Below are positions 8,281 through 15,186 of a stretch of 34,289 nt of DNA, piece after piece; within the stretch, counting starts at the first letter, position 1; each line of letters starts with the position of its first letter. This DNA is from a virus. The DNA lies in IMG/VR virus record IMGVR_UViG_3300031726_000028, positions 1 through 34,289 of that record. One strand, 5' to 3'. The translations under genes and the position numbers were made by a program. The notes beneath the pieces are model-generated. The model did not search any database. It had not been told where the DNA came from and saw nothing but the letters and a program-made list of their open reading frames with translations.

Positions 8281-8715
8281 CTAGGTTCTCTGGGCTTGGA
8301 CGTAGACCGACCACTTGACGGCCGCGTTCGAACCGAGGGCGGTGTCAGCCTCGATCAGCTCGAAATCCCCCGTGGGGATGGCCTGCAGCACACCGGCCAC
8401 ACCCAGGTCCGCGGCGAGGCGCACCGCGTGCTCGGCGGCCGCGTACGCCAAGCACGCGGCCTCCGTTGCGGCCTGCTGGGCGTCCGGGCCGTTGATGGTG
8501 AACGAGAACGTCAGGGTCACCGTGTACTGCTCCAGCGACGTGGCCAGCGTCATGCTGTCCAGCTTCGACGTGCCCCGGGCGTCGCCCACGCACAGCACCC
8601 GGGGTGTGGTGATCGTCTCCGTGGTGATCGGCCCGTAGATGACCTCGACGTCCGGCAGCACCGACGCCAGCAGGACGACCAGTGCGGCCTTCACCGCCGG
8701 GACCGTCGTGGTCAT
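8281..8715 (-). CDS. Tail terminator protein (putative)
   Basis: 144 residues. It begins with a helix (VPAVKAALVVLLASVLPDV), followed by a beta strand and a conserved-looking core VLCVGDARGTSKLDS and LEQYTVTLTFSFTINGPDAQQA. After a helix rich in Ala comes the end LQAIPTGDFELIEADTALGSNAAVKWSVYVQAQRT. The overall plan matches actinophage tail terminators, including the PTG turn and the final V-x-A-x-R-T strand. These proteins form a ring that stops tail tube growth and docks to the head. It follows the connector gene directly (stop and start share one base), as expected. Confidence 0.7.
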   Translation of the reverse strand: MTTTVPAVKAALVVLLASVLPDVEVIYGPITTETITTPRVLCVGDARGTSKLDSMTLATSLEQYTVTLTFSFTINGPDAQQAATEAACLAYAAAEHAVRLAADLGVAGVLQAIPTGDFELIEADTALGSNAAVKWSVYVQAQRT

Positions 8716-9548
8716 TACGCGAAACCCGGGGCGCGCAGTGAGTTGTACGCGGCGAACTCCAGCGGGGTCAGCGTCCCCGCAGAGTTGAAGATGGCCTCCT
8801 GTGCGGACACGTCATCCAGATACGGGTGTGCGGCCTGCTGCGAGGACTGCCACATCCGCTGGACCCCGTTCAGGGCCACTTTCCGGGCGATCCTGGGCGG
8901 GTCCGCGTAGCCGGCCACCGTCGTGACCACCACGTTCTGCCGGCCCCACAGCCACGGGCGCGGGGACTGCTGGCCGCCCCGGCGGATGATCCCCGCAGCG
9001 AGGTCCGCCGTGTAGTCGGTGGCCGCGAGGGTGATGCCGGATTCGACGATGGTCCTGATCGAGATGAGCGGGGTGTGGGTGAGCGGCAGCGCCGAGCACC
9101 CGCCGTCGAAGGTTTGCATCTTCGTCGCCCGGGCGATCGTGCGCCCAAGGTCGTCCTGAACTGCGCCGCACGCCACCGTGCACAGCCACCTGAGCTGCTC
9201 CAGGTCGGCGGCGGTGATGATGACCCCACCGGCGCGCATGTGGCTGATGGCCTCGTCGGTGTCGATGAACGAGTTCGCGACCTGCTCGACGGTGAAGTTG
9301 CGGCGGATCACCACCGGCACGCTGGATACCGACGCTGACCAGACCTCCTGATGGAGGCCGGATTGCACCGTCGGATAGACCACGTAGTACTCGCCGGTCA
9401 CCCCGTGCTGCACGCTCGGGGCGATCCCCGCAGTTCCGTCCGGCAGGGTCACCGCGTACGTCGGCAGCGAGTCCGCGTCGACCGCGACACCCGAGGCGTT
9501 CGTCAGGTTGATCGAGCGGGTCTTCGAATCGCCGAGGTCGATCGGCAT
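8715..9548 (-). CDS. Head-tail connector (HK97 gp6-like) with an added N-terminal beta domain
   Basis: 277 residues from the ATG at 9548, which has an AGGAGG site 7 nt upstream and overlaps the previous stop. Residues about 110-277 look like a gp6-like connector: helices around ADLEQLRWLCTVACGAV, the beta part SALPLTHTPLISIRTIVES and DYTADLAAGIIRRG, then VVVTTVAGYADPP and a helix VALNGVQRMWQSS. Residues 1-95 are a separate beta-rich domain (VDADSLPTYAVTLPDG, TGEYYVVYPTVQSG) that in related phages can be a separate small protein. Connectors close the portal and receive the tail. The gene is unusually far (over 5 kb) from the capsid gene. Confidence 0.75.
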   Translation of the reverse strand: MPIDLGDSKTRSINLTNASGVAVDADSLPTYAVTLPDGTAGIAPSVQHGVTGEYYVVYPTVQSGLHQEVWSASVSSVPVVIRRNFTVEQVANSFIDTDEAISHMRAGGVIITAADLEQLRWLCTVACGAVQDDLGRTIARATKMQTFDGGCSALPLTHTPLISIRTIVESGITLAATDYTADLAAGIIRRGGQQSPRPWLWGRQNVVVTTVAGYADPPRIARKVALNGVQRMWQSSQQAAHPYLDDVSAQEAIFNSAGTLTPLEFAAYNSLRAPGFA

Positions 9549-11515
9549 CAGGGACCTCCTTCGATCTGGGCTGCGGTCCGGGTGCCCGGCTCGATGGATG
9601 CGCCTGCGCGGGTGCCGGGTGCTGCGCCGGGGGACGAGTGCAGGCCCGGTGCGGCGCCGGGACCGGAACGACCGCCCGGGGCCAGACCGGCGCTCGTGCG
9701 GGTGCCCGGCTCGATGCCGCCCGCCTTCGGGGCCGGGCCGATCGTCGGTTCCGCCCGCGGTGTCAGCAGCCACGCCCGGGCCGCGTCAGGTGGCCGCTGC
9801 GGGGCGACCAAGGACAGGACGTCGGTGCGGCGTTCGATCGGCGGCGGAGGCAACTGCCGCCAGGTGCTGATCCGGGCCAGGTCCGGCAGGCGCACCGCGG
9901 GGGCGGTGATCAGTCTCGGGACCGGCGGGACGTCGAGGGTGTCAGCGGTCGATCGGGTCAGCAGGGACGGTGGTGCTGTCGTCGACCAGAGGGCCCGCCC
10001 GATCGTTGCCGGCGGCGGTGAAGCGGACGGCTGAAGCGGTGTGACGTCGCGAGCGAGCGCCACGGTCGGCGCCGGCGCCGGGTAGGCGATGGAGCCGGCC
10101 CGGGCCACGAGCGGCACGGTCGGGCTGTCGGTGTTGACCGGATCCGCCGTCGAGCGGGTGACGATGGCCGGCGGCGCAGTGGTCGCCCAGAGCGCCCGGT
10201 TGACGATCGGTGCGGCCGGGTTGGACGAGGCCTGCAACGGGGTGACGTCGCGGGAGACGAGGACGGCCGGGGCGGGTGCGGCGAGCGGGCTGCTCGAGGT
10301 CACCCGGGCGACCAGCGGAGCCGTCGGGGTGTCAGCGGTGACCACCGGGTCAGCAGTCGGGCGGGTGAGGATCGGGGCCGGGGCCGGACGCGCCAGGATC
10401 GCCGCAGCCGGACTGACGATGGTCGGGGGCTCCAGTACCGCCGTCTCGGTGGCCGAAGCGACGACGAGCGGGGCTGCGGCGGCGCGGGGTGGTGCGATCG
10501 GGGCCGGGGCGACGAGCGTGACCGGCAGCGTGGTCGAGGCGACTGCCGGATCGGCGGTCGAGCGAAAGAGGATCGCGCCCGGCGCACTGTAGGCGGGCCG
10601 GCCGGAGGATGGCGCCAGGAAGGGCGGCGGGCTGGCCGAGGGCTGCAGGGCGGTGACATCCCGGCTGGCGGCCAGGAACGGCTGAGGTGCCCCACCCGGC
10701 CCGGCGAACGCGCCGCCGATGTTCAGGACCGGCAGCGACGCCGGGACCAGGACGGCCGGGACGTCCCGGGACGCGAACAGCTCATAGGTGGACTTGAACT
10801 GTGAGCGGTCCCGGCCCCAGATCCGCCACGGCCGGCGGACCTCAGCCTGTACGGCGTCCGGCGCGGGGCCGCTGGCCGAGGCCAGCAGCTCGATGCCCAG
10901 CAGGGTCCACGTCTGCCCGGTCGGGGCGGTGATCCCCAGCGTCTGCGAGGCGGCGGTGGCCGCCGTCTGCCACGCGTAATAGGCGACGTACTGGGTGGGG
11001 GACTTGTCGTGGATCCCGTCCTCGGTCGGGGTGGCCGAGGTCGTGTTGTAGGTGCGGCTGGCCGGTGACACCGCCGCGAAGTCAGCGTTCAGCCAGGAGA
11101 CGACCGAGTTCGCGGCGGTCGTCGTGATCGTCGAACTGGGCGCGCCCGTGCCCGTCTTCGTGCCATTGGTCGCCGGGGAACCGGCGAGCGTGGCCCCGGT
11201 CCACCGTTCCACGATCATCGAGTGGAACCCGGCCGTGCCCGTGGTCGCCGCCGACACCGTCATCGACGTGGCCGTGGTCACGGTCGTCGTCGACAGCTTC
11301 GCGTAGCAGTGCGATGCGCTCGTGTCGGTGAGCTGCGCGGTGTACGTGTGGCCGTTCGTGTCCGTCGGGGTCCCGCACACGGTGGCCACGGCCTCAGCGG
11401 CCGACTTCACCACGATGATGTCCCCGGCCGCCGGGGTGAACGACGACGTGGTGAGGGTCGTCAGGTCCGAGGCCGTGGAGACGACCAGGAACGAGGCAGC
11501 GAGGGTTATTGCCAC
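9548..11515 (-). CDS. Large accessory virion-type protein: beta domain plus Ala/Pro tandem repeats
   Basis: 655 residues, GTG start overlapping the previous gene by 10 bp. Residues 1-212 are a beta-rich domain clearly related to the protein encoded just upstream (both share TTSSFTP, DIIVVK/DVIVVK, ATNGTKTGTGAPSS, YVAYYAWQ and QTW(T/S)LL), so the pair arose by duplication. Residues about 250-530 hold four Ala/Pro-rich repeats of 67-69 residues. Residues 595-655 are a Gly/Pro array with PGTRT and PGAAPG. Repeats like this usually form extended stalks or linkers. Position among head genes suggests a decoration or fibre-like virion part, but that is inference. No named family recognised. Confidence 0.75.
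   Translation of the reverse strand: MAITLAASFLVVSTASDLTTLTTSSFTPAAGDIIVVKSAAEAVATVCGTPTDTNGHTYTAQLTDTSASHCYAKLSTTTVTTATSMTVSAATTGTAGFHSMIVERWTGATLAGSPATNGTKTGTGAPSSTITTTAANSVVSWLNADFAAVSPASRTYNTTSATPTEDGIHDKSPTQYVAYYAWQTAATAASQTLGITAPTGQTWTLLGIELLASASGPAPDAVQAEVRRPWRIWGRDRSQFKSTYELFASRDVPAVLVPASLPVLNIGGAFAGPGGAPQPFLAASRDVTALQPSASPPPFLAPSSGRPAYSAPGAILFRSTADPAVASTTLPVTLVAPAPIAPPRAAAAPLVVASATETAVLEPPTIVSPAAAILARPAPAPILTRPTADPVVTADTPTAPLVARVTSSSPLAAPAPAVLVSRDVTPLQASSNPAAPIVNRALWATTAPPAIVTRSTADPVNTDSPTVPLVARAGSIAYPAPAPTVALARDVTPLQPSASPPPATIGRALWSTTAPPSLLTRSTADTLDVPPVPRLITAPAVRLPDLARISTWRQLPPPPIERRTDVLSLVAPQRPPDAARAWLLTPRAEPTIGPAPKAGGIEPGTRTSAGLAPGGRSGPGAAPGLHSSPGAAPGTRAGASIEPGTRTAAQIEGGP
9938..10663 (-). 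repeat. Tandem protein-level repeats, about 67 residues (200 bp) each
   Basis: Within the 655-residue protein the anchor R-S-T-A-D-P (one copy R-P-T-A-D-P, the last R-S-T-A-D-T) recurs at residues 318, 385, 454 and 521, a period of 67-69 residues. A second anchor RDVT(A/P)LQ recurs at 285, 422 and 489 (137 = 2 x 68, then 67; the missing copy near 352 is degenerate). A third element R-A-L-W-(A/S)-T-T-A-P-P occurs at about 440 and 507. Copies differ enough to be old duplications, though 422-470 and 489-525 are close and may recombine. Confidence 0.8.
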
Positions 11516-12207
11516 GCCAGGGTCCCGAACTGGTCAGGGTCGGTCCCGGCCGGCGGGGTGCCGGTGTCGAGGATCTCCACCGCCAGCAGCGACCAGGTCT
11601 GACCGCCGGGCGCGGTCAGACCGACCGTCTGCGAGGTGGCCGACGCAGCGTTCTGCCACGCGTAATAGGCGACGTAGCTGCTGGTCCCCGACTTGTCGTG
11701 CAGGCCGTCCTCGACGGGCGTCGCCGAGCCGCTGTTGTAGACCCGGCCGGCCGGCGAGTTCGCCGCCCAGTCACCGTTCAGCCACGACACCGCCGAATTC
11801 GCCGTCGTCGTCGTGATCGACGAGGACGGTGCGCCCGTGCCCGTCTTCGTCCCGTTCGTGGCCGGGGTGCCGGCCAAAGCCGCGCTAGTCCACTGCTCGA
11901 CGACGATCGAATGCCAGTTCCCTGACCCGGTCGGGGTCACCGTCACACTCATCGACGACGCCGTGGCCGCGACCGCCGTCCAGATCCCCACCCAGCAGTG
12001 GGAGGCCGAACTGTCGGACGCCCACAGCGTGTAGGTGTTCGAGTTCGTGTCGATGGGTGTGCCGTAGGCCGAGGGCCCGGACGTGTCCTCGATGATCCCC
12101 TTGACCACGATCACGTCCCCGACGCCGGGGGTGAACGAGGACGTGGTCAGCGGGTCCAGGTCAGGGCCGACGCCGTTGACGTTGAAGGAGTTCGCGAGCG
12201 TCGGCAC
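11506..12207 (-). CDS. Beta-rich virion-type protein, paralog of the domain in the 655-residue protein
   Basis: 233 residues, GTG start. Nearly the whole protein aligns by eye with residues 1-212 of the next gene (shared TTSSFTP, NGTKTGTGAPSS, VSWLN, DG(L/I)HDKS, YVAYYAWQ, GGQTWSLLAVEIL), but without the repeat tail. The alternating Thr/Ser/Val pattern fits a beta sandwich, of the kind seen in phage appendage and adhesion proteins. It probably works with or beside its longer paralog. No defined family assigned. Confidence 0.75.
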   Translation of the reverse strand: MPTLANSFNVNGVGPDLDPLTTSSFTPGVGDVIVVKGIIEDTSGPSAYGTPIDTNSNTYTLWASDSSASHCWVGIWTAVAATASSMSVTVTPTGSGNWHSIVVEQWTSAALAGTPATNGTKTGTGAPSSSITTTTANSAVSWLNGDWAANSPAGRVYNSGSATPVEDGLHDKSGTSSYVAYYAWQNAASATSQTVGLTAPGGQTWSLLAVEILDTGTPPAGTDPDQFGTLAWQ

Positions 12208-12225
12208 CGGCCACCCCGCTCAGGA

Positions 12226-12513
12226 CTAGACGACCCCGACGACCTGTTTGGCGTTGAAGAAGAAGTCGTTCGCCGCGGCCTGCGTGGCCTGCGCGGTCGC
12301 CACCTGCCGCAGCTTGTCCAGATCGGTCATCGTCGCCCGCAGCAGGGTGATGTCCCCGGCGTTGTAACCGAGGCCGGTGAAATAGGCGTCCGGTTCGGCG
12401 TCCAGCCACGCCTTGAAGATCTGGACCTTCGCGAACGTGTCCCGCAGGGTCGTGGCCAACTGCCCGACCCGGGCATCGACGTCGGTCTTCAGCGCTGGGT
12501 AGCCGACGGCCAT
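12226..12513 (-). CDS. Small helical protein of the accessory head block
   Basis: 95 residues from the ATG at 12513, which overlaps the previous TGA by one base (TGATG). The sequence is mainly helical: PALKTDVDARVGQLATTLRD, a middle DAEPDAYFTGLGYNAGDI, and ITLLRATMTDLDKLRQVATA. The end FFFNAKQVVGVV is hydrophobic. Similar short proteins occur near structural genes of actinobacterial prophages, but I know no function. The in-frame extension to 12687 overlaps the previous gene and reads as Arg/His-rich shadow. Confidence 0.7.
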   Translation of the reverse strand: MAVGYPALKTDVDARVGQLATTLRDTFAKVQIFKAWLDAEPDAYFTGLGYNAGDITLLRATMTDLDKLRQVATAQATQAAANDFFFNAKQVVGVV

Positions 12514-12770
12514 CAGTACCGCCCTGGGAGACCGACGAAGATCACGACGAGGTTCGGATCGCTGTTGTTGGTGCGGATGTTGTCGGCGAGACCATCGAGG
12601 ATCGAGTGCGAGTTGTCGGAGTGATCGACCTGCACCGAGCCGCCAATGGTGCTCACCACGTTGTTGTCCGAGTCCAGGACCACGCACGAAGATGCGCTCG
12701 CGCCCCCGAAATGCGTCCCGTCACCCGCCGGGCCGACGCTGGTGATCAGAGCGAATGCCTTGTTGCTCAC
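12513..12770 (-). CDS. Small unknown protein of the accessory head block
   Basis: 85 residues, GTG start with an AAAGGGA ribosome site 7 nt upstream, 12 nt after the previous stop. It begins MSNKAFALITSVGPAGDG and contains a short beta-rich stretch (SCVVLDSDNNVVSTIGGSVQ) and an aspartate/asparagine-rich part (DHSDNSHSILDGLADN). No family recognised. Its strong ribosome site suggests good expression as a virion-related product. Confidence 0.65.
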   Translation of the reverse strand: MSNKAFALITSVGPAGDGTHFGGASASSCVVLDSDNNVVSTIGGSVQVDHSDNSHSILDGLADNIRTNNSDPNLVVIFVGLPGRY

Positions 12771-12782
12771 GCGATTCCCTTT

Positions 12783-13319
12783 CTAGCTGATGAGGGTGCA
12801 GGAGAAGCGATTGACCTTGACGGTGTTCGACGCGGACGACGTGCCGAACGTCGCGCACACACCGACCTCCGAAGCGGCCGTCGTGTTGATCGTGACCGTG
12901 CGAAGAGCCAGGGTCACCGGCATGGCCTGAGCGGCCGAGAATGTCGTCAGGCTCGTCCCGAGCGCCCACCAGCCAGCGCCCTGGATCGACCCGGTTGCCC
13001 CGACCGAGCGCACCCGGCCCACCCACTCGGCATGCCACGGGAACGAGGCGGCAGCACTGCCGGTGGCGATACCCGTGCCCACGGCCAGCGTGATCGTGGC
13101 GACCGTTCCGTAGAAGAACCCGAAGGCGAGGGTCGGCGTGCCGGTGGTCGAGTACTCCCCGTCCACCTCGAGGCGAATCTCCGAGCCGGTCTCCAGGATG
13201 TTCGCCGGGAGGATGATGCCCGGCGCGGTACTGATCGATTGCAGGGTGGTGAACGTGCCGAACGAAGCGCCGTCCAGGATGTGCAGCGGCGGGATCGGCG
13301 CCTGGTAGTAGGTGCGCAC
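12783..13319 (-). CDS. Beta-rich virion-type protein
   Basis: 178 residues, GTG start with an AGGAGG ribosome site. The start MRTYYQAPIPPLHI resembles that of the 151-residue protein two genes upstream (MRTLYTAPG), so they may be distant paralogs. The body is a run of beta-strand patterns (SEIRLEVDGEYSTTGTPTL, VATITLAVGTGIATG, RTVTINTTAASEVGVCATF), as in jelly-roll decoration or fibre domains. Role inferred only from position among head genes. Confidence 0.65.
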   Translation of the reverse strand: MRTYYQAPIPPLHILDGASFGTFTTLQSISTAPGIILPANILETGSEIRLEVDGEYSTTGTPTLAFGFFYGTVATITLAVGTGIATGSAAASFPWHAEWVGRVRSVGATGSIQGAGWWALGTSLTTFSAAQAMPVTLALRTVTINTTAASEVGVCATFGTSSASNTVKVNRFSCTLIS

Positions 13320-13322
13320 CGG

Positions 13323-13586
13323 CTACTCCTCCTTCGCCACGTCGCGCACCACGTCCGCGAGGGTGTGCCGGGGCGACGACACGTACTGGCCGCCGCCCAG
13401 CTCCTGACCACCCGGCTCGCCCGGCTCCAGAACCCGGTCGCACGGGCAGGAGTCGAGACGCCGGTCCGGGCCGTCAGGGTTGCGCAGGGAGACGTGCTGG
13501 ATCACACACACCCCGGAATCGAGGTAGTCCATCACCGCGTCATGCGCGGCGATCACTGCCAGCACCTGCTCGGGCGACGCCACCAT
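13323..13586 (-). CDS. Small unknown protein
   Basis: 87 residues from ATG at 13586, overlapping the previous TGA by one base. It starts with a helix (SPEQVLAVIAAHDAVMDYLDS), has cysteines C27, C47 and C49 (DSCPCDRVL, possibly metal-binding or just chance), and ends with RHTLADVVRDVAKEE. It lies 3 nt before the next gene's start. No family recognised. The much longer in-frame reading to 14255 covers other genes and has shadow composition. Confidence 0.65.
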   Translation of the reverse strand: MVASPEQVLAVIAAHDAVMDYLDSGVCVIQHVSLRNPDGPDRRLDSCPCDRVLEPGEPGGQELGGGQYVSSPRHTLADVVRDVAKEE

Positions 13587-14041
13587 CAAGCGCGCTCGAA
13601 ATACATGGTGGCGGTGCAGTTGACCGCGGCCGGGGCGGTCACTCGGATCGCGAAGCCCTGTGAAACCACGCTGTTCGGCTCCTGGCCCGGGGTGAACGGA
13701 ACGATCCCCGTGCCGCCGTAGACCGGCAGGGTGAACGTCTCGAACGGGGTCAGGACTGTGCCCTCGACGGTGTAGTTCGTGGCCGCCGTGAAGCCGGCAG
13801 TGACGACGGTGCCGCCGACCTGCAGCACGGTCACCGTCGTGTTCGTGCCCGCACCCGCCGCGGTGAACGTGCACAGGTCGATCTTCGCCGGGACCGCCGT
13901 GGACGTCGCACCGTCGAAGCTGATGCTGTACCGCAGCCAGTTCACGCCGAACTGGGCCGGGGCGGTGACGCTGATCACCGTCTTCGCCGTCGCCGCGGTC
14001 AACGCCGAGGAGACCCCCGGGGCCGTGTAGAGAGTGCGCAT
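13586..14041 (-). CDS. Beta-rich virion-type protein
   Basis: 151 residues, ATG with an AGGAGA site 5 nt upstream. Rich in Thr, Val, Ala and Gly with alternating strands (AKTVISVTAPAQFGVNWLRY, TVTVLQVGGTVVTAGF, NCTATMYFERA). This looks like a single beta domain. The N-terminus MRTLYTAP is shared in pattern with the 178-residue protein downstream. Probably a capsid decoration or appendage protein; this is inference from location and composition. Confidence 0.65.
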   Translation of the reverse strand: MRTLYTAPGVSSALTAATAKTVISVTAPAQFGVNWLRYSISFDGATSTAVPAKIDLCTFTAAGAGTNTTVTVLQVGGTVVTAGFTAATNYTVEGTVLTPFETFTLPVYGGTGIVPFTPGQEPNSVVSQGFAIRVTAPAAVNCTATMYFERA

Positions 14042-14065
14042 GAAATCTCCTCAGAAGTCGGCCGG

Positions 14066-14413
14066 TCAGGCCGTCGTGTACTTCGTGGCCTGGAACGTGA
14101 ATGAAGGCGTGGTCCCGCCGATCGTCCAGACCAGCCGGTAGAACGGCGCCCGGATCGGGAACTGCTTGATCGTCCGGGTCGGACCGGTCGTGATCGAAGC
14201 GAACGCGTCGGCCGTGGTGTCGACCTGGCCGAAGTTCGTGCCGTCCATCGACCACTCCACCGAGAACAGCAGCGTCGGGGACGTGCCGGACGCGGCGGTC
14301 ACCTCGACCAGCAGATTCATCTGCAGGCCCTTCTCGGATGCCTGCGCACCCGAGTTGCCCGTCGTCGTGCGGGCCGCGCTGGTGACCGCTACCGAGGGGT
14401 CGTTGTAGGCCAC
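14066..14413 (-). CDS. Beta-rich virion-type protein (decoration candidate)
   Basis: 115 residues, GTG start 3 nt after the previous stop. It contains the pattern GLQMNLLVEVTAASGTSPTL, then LFSVEWSMDGTNFGQVDTT and PFYRLVWTIGGTTPSFTF, as in small Ig-like or jelly-roll domains that report 'measured versus expected' repeat strands in phage decoration proteins. It is the second gene after the capsid gene once the endonuclease is removed, the usual place for decoration proteins. Identity not proven. Confidence 0.65.
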   Translation of the reverse strand: MAYNDPSVAVTSAARTTTGNSGAQASEKGLQMNLLVEVTAASGTSPTLLFSVEWSMDGTNFGQVDTTADAFASITTGPTRTIKQFPIRAPFYRLVWTIGGTTPSFTFQATKYTTA

Positions 14414-14416
14414 CGG

Positions 14417-14641
14417 TCAGCCCCGGGTCTCGCCACGGGCCGGCGATGGCTGGTCGTCGACGTCGTAGTGCACGGTGATCGGCTCGAACATCTGCTCGCG
14501 GCCCTTCAGCAGCGGGTGGCCGGCGCGCACGCGGGTGACACCGCCGAACACCGAGATCGGGACGCCGTCGAGTTCCGTGGCGAACGATTCGCGGGCAACG
14601 AAGATCTCGCCGTTGGGATCTGGCTTGCGTGGTGGTGCCAT
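14417..14641 (-). CDS. Small capsid-adjacent conserved protein
   Basis: 74 residues; the ATG at 14641 is preferred over the adjacent in-frame GTG because a GAGGAG site lies 6 nt upstream. The sequence has APPRKPDPNGEIFVARESF, then DGVPISVFGGVTRVRAGHPL and EPITVHYDV. Proteins with this pattern are found beside the major capsid gene in actinobacterial phages, but their role is not known to me. Only the LAGLIDADG gene separates it from the capsid gene, so the endonuclease probably inserted between them. Confidence 0.7.
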   Translation of the reverse strand: MAPPRKPDPNGEIFVARESFATELDGVPISVFGGVTRVRAGHPLLKGREQMFEPITVHYDVDDQPSPARGETRG

Positions 14642-14644
14642 CAC

Positions 14645-15094
14645 TTACTCCTCAGGTGATTTGCGCCAGCGCTTGCGGCAGGTAATGCATTGCCTGCCGG
14701 TGCGCCCCGCCATGCGATAGGTGTTCGCCTCGTCGTAGGGATGACCTTGAGGACAATGCGTCCGTTGCCCTTTCGGGCCGCGACATTCGGCGATGACCGC
14801 GAGAACCTCGTCAGCCTTGGCCCCGCGCCTTTCGCCAAGCCATGGGCGGACGAGAGCTATGAACTCTGCGACATGGGCGGCGTTGGAGATCGACCAGCGA
14901 TAGAGCGTCTTATGTCCATCCTGACGAGGCTCGACGCTGACAGCACCCCTACCGATAACGGCACAGAATCGATCTACGACATCGCGGTCGGTCATGCCGA
15001 CAACCACTTCGGCCGAAGTCTTACCTCGAATGCCAAGCCAGCCTTCACCTTCAAAAACCCCGGCCGCCCATGCAATTTCTTGTGCTCTATCCAT
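14645..15094 (-). CDS. LAGLIDADG homing endonuclease
   Basis: 149 residues. Residues 8-21 (AWAAGVFEGEGWLG) are a LAGLIDADG-type helix with the acidic metal ligand in FEGEG. One such motif means the enzyme should act as a dimer. Residues about 113-140 (CPQGHPYDEANTY, then CITCRKRW) form a likely zinc knuckle seen in other phage endonucleases. The gene lies between major capsid and a small capsid-adjacent gene, and ends 3 nt before the start of the latter. It has its own leader with a structured, potentially masked ribosome site (CCGGGAGA, 7 nt from ATG). Base composition is slightly more AT-rich than its neighbours. Confidence 0.85.
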   Translation of the reverse strand: MDRAQEIAWAAGVFEGEGWLGIRGKTSAEVVVGMTDRDVVDRFCAVIGRGAVSVEPRQDGHKTLYRWSISNAAHVAEFIALVRPWLGERRGAKADEVLAVIAECRGPKGQRTHCPQGHPYDEANTYRMAGRTGRQCITCRKRWRKSPEE

Positions 15095-15169
15095 TTTGAA
15101 TTCTCCCGGAATGCGGACGGCCCGTGCCGGGAGACACGGGCCGTCCTACCTGCGGTGTACGGCCGCAGG
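15095..15169 (-). promoter_or_regulatory. Structured RNA leader of the LAGLIDADG gene: SD versus anti-SD hairpin
   Basis: In the minus-strand RNA, 5' to 3': a 7-bp hairpin (arms 15169-15163 and 15155-15149, 7-nt loop); 2 nt; a perfect 12-bp hairpin (15146-15135 with 15126-15115) whose 8-nt loop is TCTCCCGG (15134-15127); 5 nt; the ribosome site CCGGGAGA (15109-15102); 7 nt; ATG. The loop is the exact complement of the ribosome site over 8 bases. The two pairings could form a strained pseudoknot or be exclusive alternatives. The same layout, with different stem sequence, precedes the HNH gene at 21384. Confidence 0.85.
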
Positions 15170-15186
15170 ATGCTTATTGAATGGCC

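Noticed and set aside
13587-14255. N-terminal extension of the 87-residue gene up to 14255
   Set aside because: Passes through the 151- and 115-residue genes in a shadow frame; the ATG at 13586 makes a perfect TGATG junction.
15115-15169. Rho-independent terminator after the capsid gene
   Set aside because: Two good hairpins but no T-run on the minus strand; their loop pairs with the endonuclease SD, and the same layout occurs at another endonuclease gene not following a capsid gene.
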